DNA from: Ophiostoma sp. CBS 140.51
Lineage: Eukaryota > Ascomycota > Sordariomycetes > Ophiostomatales > Ophiostomataceae
Length of the DNA stretch: 64,000 nucleotides
Assembly (NCBI GenBank): GCA_029298735.1
Contig: JANSLP010000129.1
Location: 1-64,000 of the forward strand
Direction of reading: 5' to 3'
In this document: one piece after another, positions 55,560 to 64,000 of the stretch
Numbering within the stretch: position 1 is the first letter of the stretch
Layout of the letters: each line of letters starts with the position of its first letter
The notes under the pieces: generated by a model
Told to the model about the DNA's origin: nothing
Seen by the model: only the letters and a program-made list of their open reading frames with translations
The model's database searches: none
Program-made: the position numbers and the translations under genes

Positions 55560-56751
55560 ATGGTTGCTGTTTGGCGGACTACAGACTACAAACAACAGTG
55601 AAAATAATGATACCACAAACTTCAGGGAAAGAGATGCTAATCTAAAATAGGAACAGTGATTACAGAACCCGGAAATATTACGAGCACGTTGCACGTCACT
55701 TACCGACATAATATTCGGGGTCCCCATAATAGCCGGCATGTGCCGCAGAAGCACACACTCGGCTGCGCCGTCGATCACGGACAATGGACAGGCGAGGTGC
55801 AGGCAATATGGGTGTGCCTAAACAGGTTGCATCAAATGGAGCCCGGAGGCGACATTGTTATTGAATCTCCGCAGAAGGTGCTGACCTGGCTTCTTGGATT
55901 TATTAGTTCTCGGTTCGACGGAGGACGATAATAGAACGAGGCGTTAGCATCCACTGTGAAGTTTGCTATTGACAGCACCAAAAAGCTTATGTTCGGACAA
56001 TTAGTATGCTTAGCAGTCCATCTTCGAAGAACAGTCTAGATGAGGCCTGTCTCAGCGGCCATTTTGCCTGTCTTGCATCCTTCCTGAAGGAAGCTCGGCA
56101 AACCCGACGACCTCAAAAAGTTGTGGTGAGAACAAAGTAAGCTGTGATGGAACATAAAGGAATGCCAATCCTGTCGAAGCTACAGAGGATGTCATGACCT
56201 GCACCTTGGCACTTTGAAATGCAACAACCGCCTGCTCTTCGTAAGGCAACAAACCACACCCAATCATCTCGATAAGCAGCGCCGAGATAGATTAAGCCGA
56301 TGGGAATGCACCGTCCGTGCATTTAAAGTCGTTTGCAGAGTCTTGGAGAACATTCTATGGTGGCGTATATTTTAAGCTTAATTTAATCTACGCTCCATGA
56401 TATCATTTCGATACGGGCATGATTTGGAAGTGAATATAAGACTTCGCCTGCACCACACACACACACACACACTCATTTCTACACATATATTGCGGTTACC
56501 TTGACCACGAGGCCACCAGAATGCTTGGTTTACATATAGGAGGATTGAACCGGCTTGGAGGTGACGTTGTCCGGTGTTGGACCACATCTACGCCACATGA
56601 GTAACTTGGCGTGGATGCTGGGCTTGTGTATTTAAAGCCACGTTGAAGTTCAACAGAAAAATGGAAACCAGATAATTCAGGTCACCAGAAATTTAGAAGA
56701 GCACTCGGCAAACGACAACACTGTCAGTTTATACAAACACCCTAACAGAAA
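55560..56751. other. spacer right of the island, no gene recognised
   Basis: No continuation of LYS2 was found here. A (CA)n microsatellite occupies about 56454-56473. The frames at 55656-55931 and 56052-56322 lack domains. The last 120 bases are the leader of the small secreted protein gene. Confidence 0.5.
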
Positions 56752-57219
56752 ATGAAGCCTACTACCATCCTGCTTACGTTCTTGGGCATTGCGGCTGCGA
56801 TGCCGGATTCTGCGACAGAGTCAACGAACGCCGTTGCAGGCGCCAGTCGCCGTCGCCGTCTCGAGATTACGTTTTGCCGTATCGAGAACTTTGAAGACTG
56901 CGACATCATCCAAGCCGCCGAACACGATCTGTGCAGTAAGTGGCTGAACGTACATTTAATCAAAACCATACAGACACTGACAAGTAGACGCTGTTCCTGC
57001 ATCCCTGAATGACCGCATCCGGTCCATCAGCTTCCATGGTGCTGACCAGTGCACCTTTTACAAGTGAGTTCACAAGTCAACATTCCAAACTCGTACAACA
57101 CCCGTGCTGACAAATGCAGCGACGTTGGCTGCACTGGACGTAGCTTCACGGATGCCGGGTCCGTGCCGGAGGTGCACAAGAAATTCCGTGACCGCATCAG
57201 CTCGTACCGCTGCACCTAA
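56752..57219 (+). CDS. small secreted cysteine-rich protein, Kex2-processed candidate
   Basis: Three exons, 56752-56935, 56988-57063 and 57120-57219 (introns 52 and 56 nt, GT-AG), give 119 residues. Residues 1-16 are a signal peptide (MKPTTILLTFLGIAAA). The pro-region ends in RRRR at about residues 33-36, a Kex2-type site. The mature part starts LEITFC and holds six cysteines (ITFC, FEDC, HDLC, ADQC, VGC, YRC-T end), with FYNDVGCTGRSF resembling small beta-crystallin-like secreted proteins. The function is unknown; it could be an effector or antimicrobial protein. The last Cys is two residues from the stop. Reading through either intron would destroy the cysteine pattern, which supports the model. 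Confidence 0.82.
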
Positions 57220-57365
57220 GAGAATGTGGACAGGAACATAACATAGGGAGCACTTGATGTTGCTCTGATTCTGGCTCAGAGAGCAGGGGTTTTCCAACGG
57301 AATACATTGAGCAAACTAATCAATTTTATCTCTGTTTTATCTATTTAAATACAATGAGACACACA

Positions 57366-60128
57366 TCATTGCTTCTTCTCCGCCTCCGCCTTGTCGGCCT
57401 TCTCTGCATCGCCGCCAGGGATCTGGAAGGTTGACCGTTTAAAAGTAGGCGCAGGAGGCCAAGCGGCCGCCTTGTATGCGCAAGAGAACTCATGCCTGCC
57501 AGATCCAACCGTGTTGCCCTCGTCAGGCTCCGCCTCGGACGGCAGAATGACAACTGCGTTGGCGTTGGGGGGCACAGTAAGGCTCATGTTGAACTTGCCA
57601 TTGGCCTCGTCAATCTTCCACGAGCACTCAATGCGGCCGTAGGGGCTCTCATAGGCCACCTCGGCCTTGGTAATTGTGCCACCAGGAACGGGCTTAACCT
57701 TGATGGTGCGCCACCCAGGTGTCTGAGGGGCGATGCCGCCAACAGTCTCATGCAGCCAGTTGGCCACCGAGCCCAGTGCGTAGTGGTTGAAGCTGGTCAT
57801 CTCGCCCGGGTTGATGGTGCCGTCGGGCAGCATGCTGTCCCAGCGCTCCCAGATGGTGGTGGCACCCATGGTGACGGGGTAGAGCCACGAGGGACATCCC
57901 TTTTCAAGTAGCATGCGGTAGGCCATCTGGTGGTTACCCGTTTCCGACAAAGCATGGGTAATGACGGGGGTGCCGGCAAAGCCTGTGGCGATGCGGTACT
58001 TGGCGGCCTGAATGAGATGGCCCAGACGCTGGGCCGCCCGCTCCGTCTTTTCTGGGCTGTCAAAGAGGCCAAACCGCAGGGCCAGCGCATAAGCCGTCTG
58101 GGTGTCGCCCACAAGGAGTCCGGACGACGCCACATACTCGCGGCCAAACGCGGCCTTGGTCTTGGCCGCTTCTTTGGTGTACCGCTTGGCATCTTCCGTT
58201 TCGCCGAGTAGGGTGCTAATCTTGCTAATGACCTCGAGAACGCGGACCAGGTAGCAGTCAGCCACCAGAATGACATCGGTGCGTCCAGCGGCAGCGTCCT
58301 CGGGCGGTGCCGCAGGGTCAAGCCAGTCACCAAACTGCCAGGCATTCTGGTCCCACAGACCGTTGGCTCCGCGGGGGATGCCCTTGTCGACCCACAGCTT
58401 CATGCTGGGGTACTGTCTGCGCACGACCTCAAGATCGCCCGAGCTGGTGTAGAGGTCCCACGGTGTGAGCACGGTGACATCGTGCCAGACACTCTGTGCG
58501 CCAATGTCGTCGCCGAGAACATCAGGGACAACAAGACCGGGGTAGCCCGGGCCATTTTCGCGCAGTTGTTCGGCCAGCACGTCCTCGAGCCAACTGCCCA
58601 AAAAGCCTTGCGTGTTGAAAATGAAGCTGGCCGAAGGGCAAAACACTTGGATATCGCCCGTCCAGCCAAGACGCTCATCACGCTGCGGGCAGTCGGTGGG
58701 CACCGAGAAGAAGTTGCCCTTCATACTGCGGATGACATTGTCGTGCAGAGTGTTGACGAGTGGCTCCGAGCAAGAAAACCAACCGGTCCGCTTCATGTCG
58801 CTGTGCATGACAAGTGCAGAGATCTCATCGTTGGTGGGCAGCCCATCATTGGTCGGCCATCCGTCGATCTGCACGTAACGGAAGCCGTGGAAAGTGAATT
58901 TGGGTGACCAAGTGGCCGGCTGGTTCTGCTGAGACAAAAAGACGTTGTCCTTTTGCGTGGCGGTACGAAGAGGACGGGTGCCCAGCTCGTCGTGCTCAAG
59001 CACCTCGGCATGGGTGAAGGTGATGACATGTCCGTCCTTGTCGGCCTTTGGAAGGCGTACTTGAAGCTTGCCGACCAGGTTCTGGCCAAAGTCGATCAAA
59101 GTCTTGTCAGATGCCGACTTGAAGATCTTGAGCGGCTGGACCGTCTCCTTCGCACGGACAGGTGGAGTGTCGGACGCAACAAGCTTGGCAGAGGGAAACT
59201 CGAGCTCCTCGGTGGCCAACCATGCATCCCCACTGTCGTCAAACTTGGCGTCGCTATTCCATCCTGCCGTTGTCTTCTCTTCGCGAGCATCGTAGTCTTC
59301 ACCGTCGTAGATTTCAGCACGGACCGTTGCACTGTTGTGTGCTTTCCAGGTGTTGTCGGATACCAAAGTGAATGTCTTGTCACCGTCCTTGAACCGCACT
59401 TCGAGTTGTGCGAGGAAAGCAACGCGGTTGCCATACAGCCAGCGATTATTGCCCCAAGCAATGCGACCGGCATACCATCCCTCGGCCACCTCGACACCCA
59501 GAACGTTGGCTGCACTCTTTGCTGTCTGGAGCTGTTCCGTGACGTCAAAGGTTGAGTAGATGAGCCGCTTCTTGTAGCCCGTCCAGCCAGGTGCCATCTC
59601 CTCATCACCGATTCGCTGGCCGTTGATGGATGCTTCATACAGGCCATGTGCCGTGATGTAGAGGCGGGCCTGCGAAATGGCACCGGCGTTATCGGGAAGA
59701 GAGAACGCCTTCCGGAACAGCAGAGGGTTCAGTGTCTCCTTCTTTTCCGGCGGCGGAAGTGAGGATGCCGTCAATTTTGCTGTCCAGTCGGCCTTGTCAA
59801 GTAGAGCCGTCTCAACAGTCACTGGGCTCGACCAGTCAGTGCTTGAAGATGTGCCGTGTGCCCGGACCTTGACCTGGACAGACTCTCGCGACGCCAGAGC
59901 CCGCCATGGCCAGGGCACCATGACCGAGTCGGCACTCTTGACGGTAAACGTCTCTGGCTGCTGTGTGGCGTCTTGTCCCGAAAATTGAATCTCGTACGAC
60001 TCTTGGATCCAATCTTTCACGTCGTCATCGTTGTCGAAGCGCCACGAGATTCGAGGTTTGGCATGGCCGATGCCGAATCCCGTGGGATGGTGCTCGAATG
60101 TGACTGAGGAAATTCGAATAGGAGACAT
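57366..60128 (-). CDS. alpha-L-rhamnosidase (GH78)
   Basis: This 920-residue single-exon enzyme cleaves terminal L-rhamnose from plant glycosides or pectic side chains. The N-terminal beta domain (from MSPIRISSVTFEHHPTGFGI) is followed by the rhamnosidase N domain (ARLYITAHGLYEASINGQRIGDE, then LLYSTFDVTE-like text). The GH78 (alpha/alpha)6 barrel contains CPQRDERLGWTGDIQVF, with acidic catalytic candidates, and GATTIWERWDSMLPDG, with the general-base Glu. A C-terminal beta domain ends in an Ala/Glu/Lys-rich tail. I chose the ATG at 60128; the open frame extends 26 codons upstream but without family similarity. No signal peptide is visible, so it may be intracellular and act on imported disaccharides. 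It is divergent from a sugar porter. Confidence 0.93.
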   Translation of the reverse strand: MSPIRISSVTFEHHPTGFGIGHAKPRISWRFDNDDDVKDWIQESYEIQFSGQDATQQPETFTVKSADSVMVPWPWRALASRESVQVKVRAHGTSSSTDWSSPVTVETALLDKADWTAKLTASSLPPPEKKETLNPLLFRKAFSLPDNAGAISQARLYITAHGLYEASINGQRIGDEEMAPGWTGYKKRLIYSTFDVTEQLQTAKSAANVLGVEVAEGWYAGRIAWGNNRWLYGNRVAFLAQLEVRFKDGDKTFTLVSDNTWKAHNSATVRAEIYDGEDYDAREEKTTAGWNSDAKFDDSGDAWLATEELEFPSAKLVASDTPPVRAKETVQPLKIFKSASDKTLIDFGQNLVGKLQVRLPKADKDGHVITFTHAEVLEHDELGTRPLRTATQKDNVFLSQQNQPATWSPKFTFHGFRYVQIDGWPTNDGLPTNDEISALVMHSDMKRTGWFSCSEPLVNTLHDNVIRSMKGNFFSVPTDCPQRDERLGWTGDIQVFCPSASFIFNTQGFLGSWLEDVLAEQLRENGPGYPGLVVPDVLGDDIGAQSVWHDVTVLTPWDLYTSSGDLEVVRRQYPSMKLWVDKGIPRGANGLWDQNAWQFGDWLDPAAPPEDAAAGRTDVILVADCYLVRVLEVISKISTLLGETEDAKRYTKEAAKTKAAFGREYVASSGLLVGDTQTAYALALRFGLFDSPEKTERAAQRLGHLIQAAKYRIATGFAGTPVITHALSETGNHQMAYRMLLEKGCPSWLYPVTMGATTIWERWDSMLPDGTINPGEMTSFNHYALGSVANWLHETVGGIAPQTPGWRTIKVKPVPGGTITKAEVAYESPYGRIECSWKIDEANGKFNMSLTVPPNANAVVILPSEAEPDEGNTVGSGRHEFSCAYKAAAWPPAPTFKRSTFQIPGGDAEKADKAEAEKKQ

Positions 60129-61921
60129 GGTGAGAGTTTGAGAGGAGTCGGAGGAAGAGAAGGGTGAAGGAGTTGTTGGTTGTAGAGAGAGACAAAAAGA
60201 CTGCACGGTACGCGTCCAGGGATTTGTTTTATTTGCTGCAAATCTGTAGTAAATTCATTGCATCACTCCATGTCACTGCTGGGATTTTCTGTGCTGATGC
60301 TGATCGCTCATTGGGGCCAACATGCCGACAGGAGCAAGGTCCTGTTTCCCACCACGTTCCTCATCTTGCACCGAGCTTTCGGGCAGCACTTGTCCGAAAG
60401 ACCATGCTTTACCTACAGACTCGTCCTTTGAATTGATGGCAACCCCCGCCTTCCCGCATTGTCTGATTTGGTTGTAGTTTGTCTCGCTGTATCATTGTCG
60501 ACCATATCTTCATCTCGCCATCTGTCAACATTACTGGCCGATTGGCTATTCTTTTATCTCTGCCTTGAAGCTCTCCCTCCACGGGTATCGACATCCATTG
60601 AATTCAATACAACACACTAGGACGGTATTATCTTCACGGAGATGCCCCCTTTTTTACACCCATGGTTCGCCGTTGGGATGCCAAGTCCAGTCTCTCCTCT
60701 CATCAGATTCCCCCCTTCCCCGCGATATCGACAAGGAGCGGCATCCGACCGCAAAACATACTCCTGGTGTGGCTCATCGTCGCAAAATGCACCGAGAAAT
60801 CCGCCTGTTTGGTAATAGCCTCGGGTTCAAACGCAGGGGGATGAAATGAACCAAGTGTCACAAAGTGCTTGCTGACCGTAAGTGACTGTTGGTGGCTGTT
60901 GGTTCCCATCTCGCTCGCGGGGAAGGGATGCCCGTTCCAGGTTTATTGTGTCTCGAAATTTTAGTCCCACATCGTTCATGTGGCACGTCCGGCTCATCAG
61001 ATGAACAAACACCAAACAGGAAAGCAGACAAAAGACAAAAGTCACAAAATAGAGGGTGGACCCACTGCAGCGGAACTCGCTTTCTTGGCTGTCTGGCTCT
61101 TTCCTCCTTCTTTTGGTTACGCTTTCTGACACGAGCTGAATTGGAAGGACCGGACCAACACCGAAGGATTTGGCCAACGGAACCACAAAATGGACACTTG
61201 GGACGGACCAAAACGCTGCAGCGGACCAAACATGGCCACTCTCACTGTCGATCTTTGCGGGGGAAAAGCGAAATGTTGACATGGGGCCCCGCGTTTCATT
61301 TTATGGCAACAGTCTGCCAAATTACCAGGGAATCGGGACTAGGTTGACTTTCCAAAACTCGTCTAAAATGTACACTTTCGCCCAAAACATCCTCATGTCA
61401 CGTTAAAGCTGAGTTCTACGTCCGACGTACCGCGTACCCCCTCACCTCTCACACCTCAAGTCGACTCCTAATCGTCTCTAGTTGGACTCTTGTCGCCTTC
61501 AGTTGACTCTTGTTTCTTGACTTTCGGTGCATATGCGGCCGAAGAGCACGCGGCGACGAGACTGGGGATCGAAGATCCGGGGTTACCCAAAGCACCAAAG
61601 TCCTTTGTCAGAGCGGACACCGAATCTTGGCTACTGGGGATCCTCGACAAAGTTAGCACATAAACACGCGAAAAATGCGTGGGAAAATGAGCGTAGACGA
61701 GGGTAAAGTTACGGTCGGTGTCGGTATAAAGACGACCGTAGATCCTTTTCAAAAGATAAATAATAAAACAAGTAGTTCCGCTCTTTTTATTTGTGGATTT
61801 TGTGGAACATTCAACATCCGTTGACATCGCCGGCAATTGTCAGTTTTGCATTGACCTTTATTCACAGCACCTCTCGTCTCTTTTCTTCTATTTCCGTGCA
61901 TGCCCGAGGCGAAGCTTCAGC
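60129..61921. promoter_or_regulatory. shared divergent promoter: GH78 rhamnosidase / sugar porter
   Basis: This 1.8-kb region contains CGGACCAA three times (61151-61158, 61204-61211, 61222-61229), a word with the CGG half-site typical of Zn2Cys6 activators. CreA-type SYGGRG sites occur at 60917-60922 and 61257-61262 (GCGGGG) and at 61562-61567 and 61634-61639 (CTGGGG). No gene within. Short frames on both strands at 60565-61406 are not supported. Binding factors are inferred from motif class only. Confidence 0.45.
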
Positions 61922-64000
61922 ATGGCCAACAACGATATTGATTCTAGGCCCCTGGAGACCGTGACCAGCACGGAGAAAGCCGGCATCTCCCACGTGGAAC
62001 AGTCCGTCCTCGACGACTTCAGCCTTGCCAAAGTCGACGGTTATGTCAGCTACGGCCTGGCCAAGTCCCGGTTCGATAACTTGACCATCCCGCAAACCAT
62101 CTGGACCTTCAAGCGTGTCATTATCATCATCATCTCGGTCTACACCGGCTACATCTGTGAAGGTTTCGAGGTAAGCAGGTTTACCCTCACCGTGCCCATC
62201 GGTCATCGACAATATCATGTTAACTAACATGTCAACAGCTCAACTCCTCTGGCTCCGTGATTGCCAATGCCGGCTTCATCAAGCAGTTCGGTTCTGGTGA
62301 CGAGACCGGTGTGAGATCACTCAGCACGACTTGGGGTATGTTGTCCACCTATCCAGTACTTATGCATCATGACTGTATCTACATATAACTAACGACGACT
62401 TACAGTGTCTACCTGGTCCGCTCTTCTCGTATGCCTCTCCCACACTCTATATTCCACGTGGTCTCGTGGATGTATTACTAACAGTCATAGAACGTTGGCC
62501 AAATCCTCACTTTCACTCATGTCTCTTGGTAAGAATACACCCACCTCTGATTTTATTTACATGTATTTGGCTCTAACGTGGGTTTAGGTTCGCCGACAAA
62601 TTCGGCCGCAAGGCTTCATTTTATCTTGCCTGGACATGGCTTGCTCTTGTAGGTTGTACTGGCTTTTTGAATGTTATAATACATACTGACTTTTCATAGG
62701 GATGCGTGTTCATCAACGTCGCCAAGTCCCCCTCTGTTTGGGCAAGTTGAACCAGAACCAGAATAGTTGTCCATGATGGGCTGTCACTAACACAGGAGAC
62801 AGGCGCTCGGAAAGCTTTGCAACGGTGCAGGTGTCGGTGTCCTTCAGTAAGTCCTTCATGCAACCATTTCTTTAGGCATTCGGCATATACCGCACAGGAT
62901 GTAACTCTAACCAATACTAGGGTGACATGCCAGATCTACGCCATGGAGGTTAGCCCCAACAAGATTCGTGGTGGTCTGGTCACCTTCCAGGCAGTGTGGT
63001 AAGTTCTATACACCGCTTTTATTCAGCCCCTGAGGCTATTATTTGATACACATGCTGACAACACGTCCACAGGAGTGACATTGGTGGCATTATCATCGCC
63101 GTGATGATGCAGCAGCTCAACTCGAAGTACCCCGACAACTACCTCCTTGCCATGCGAATCCTCTGGGCCCCGATTGGCCTGATGCTTATCTGCTGGATCC
63201 TCGCTCCCGAGTCCCCTTGGTTCCACGCCCGTCACGACAACAAGGAGAAGGCTCTCAAGTCTATGCGTTGGCTGTACGGTGGTGTCGAGGGCTACGACTA
63301 CGAGGAGGAATACTCGATTATCGTCAAGACAATTGAGCACGAGAAGGGTCTTTTGACGAGCAAGTTTAACACCTTGGAGATTTTCAAGGGCATCAACCTG
63401 GTGAGTCTAATCAGTCTAAAAACAAGGTGGTATCCCGACTGAGCTAACACCTATCTACTAGAAACGTACCTTGACCGTTATGGTTCTTTCCGCTGGCCAG
63501 CAACTCGCCGGTCTCGTCATCATCAGCACCTACTCTACTTGTATGTTACAACACTTTTGTTCCCTTTTCTTGTTAAAGTACAAACATTAACAAATTGGCA
63601 GACTTCTTCTCGCTGGCTGGCTTGGATGACCCATTCCTTTGCACCGTCATCATATCGTAAGTTAATGCACCCGCCGTGATATTTGACATAGCAAAAGTTA
63701 TTGAGCGGCTCGTTTCTAATCCCACTCCTTCTTGTAGTTGCGTCAACCTCTTCTCCATGATCTGCTGGTGTTTGTCCACTGATTTCGTTGGACGTCGCTT
63801 GATTGTCAACTGTTGCCAAACATTCGCAACTGTCATTCTCTTTGTCGTCGGTGCTCTGTGGTACACAGGTGCTCAAGACGGCAGTGTTACTGGTGGCACT
63901 GTTTTGGTAAGTTTTATTCACTAATGAGGTCTTGGTACTTGCCCAAATTGACTGACCATTTTCTGTCTCCAGCTCGTCATTTGCTGTTTGTGGAGTTTTG
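61922..64000 (+). CDS. MFS sugar porter (alpha-glucoside/disaccharide type), 3' end outside window
   Basis: Thirteen exons (the last partial) start at 61922-62170 and continue 62239-62335, 62406-62428, 62491-62528, 62588-62648, 62700-62741, 62803-62846, 62921-62998, 63073-63400, 63462-63540, 63602-63656, 63738-63906 and 63973 onward; reading frame is kept throughout. Sugar-porter motifs: TWTFKRVIIIIISVYTGYICEGFE in helix 1, FADKFGRKASFY (the G-R-K/R motif), LCNGAGVGVLQ, YAMEVSPNKIRGGLV, LAPESPWF after helix 6, and QQLAGLVIIS. It likely imports a disaccharide by proton symport. Intron 6 (62742-62802) uses a GC donor (GCAAGT). It shares a promoter with the rhamnosidase. Confidence 0.9.

Noticed and set aside
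56454..56473. (CA)n tract as functional element
   Set aside because: Simple microsatellite, no further structure.
1..64000. CRISPR arrays, rRNA genes, origins
   Set aside because: No regularly spaced direct repeats or rRNA signatures were seen; the window is eukaryotic nuclear DNA.

Overview
This window comes from the nuclear genome of a filamentous ascomycete, most likely a Sordariomycete. The evidence is short introns of about 50-160 nt with GTRNGY donors and CTAAC branch sites, pyrimidine-rich leaders, GC-rich coding DNA against AT-rich spacers, a eukaryotic tRNA-Val(AAC), and clearly fungal proteins (mannitol-1-phosphate dehydrogenase, Mad1, Syp1, Tam41, listerin, an N-terminal piece of Lys2). 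I cannot name the genus with confidence.

Layout. 1-69 is the 5' tip of a minus-strand beta-lactamase-like gene. 1.3-2.2 kb holds a decayed LTR-like copy and a pseudogene with RIP-type stop codons, followed by a pectin methylesterase (2.4-3.6 kb). About 7 kb without a recognisable gene follows, leading to a long promoter with a cluster of stress-response-like motifs and the mannitol-1-phosphate dehydrogenase gene. From 13.5 to 46.9 kb lies ordinary conserved genome: tRNA-Val, an IroE/Fes-like esterase, TAM41, MAD1, SYP1, a CoA-binding-domain protein, listerin (LTN1/RKR1), palmitoyl-protein thioesterase, a 148-residue orphan, an AYR1-type reductase, a TOS4-like FHA protein, CIC1/UTP30 and an aldo-keto reductase. 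I re-built several of these by joining exons across introns.

The accessory island is 47.96-55.56 kb. Two LTR-like repeats in opposite orientation bound a divergent pair of P-loop GTPase genes related to the AIG1/GIMAP/septin-like class. One encodes GTPase, coiled coil and a C-terminal WD40 beta-propeller. The other encodes GTPase, a long coiled coil and a C-terminal hydrophobic segment completed by a 23-nt last exon. The two share an intron at the same codon and phase just after the P-loop, so they are paralogues. Next to the right-hand repeat sits an intact-looking but truncated 5' end of LYS2, cut exactly where the repeat begins. The architecture (switch GTPase plus sensor-like propeller, paired with a membrane-anchored partner, in a transposon-bounded island) resembles fungal NLR/surveillance gene clusters. 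That function is inference. It is the best candidate in the window for an undescribed system.

The right end (56.7-64 kb) carries a three-exon six-cysteine secreted protein with a tetra-arginine processing site, a GH78 alpha-L-rhamnosidase, and, divergently, the start of an intron-rich sugar-porter gene. The 1.8 kb they share contains three CGGACCAA repeats and several CreA-like sites, which suggests co-regulated use of a rhamnosylated substrate.
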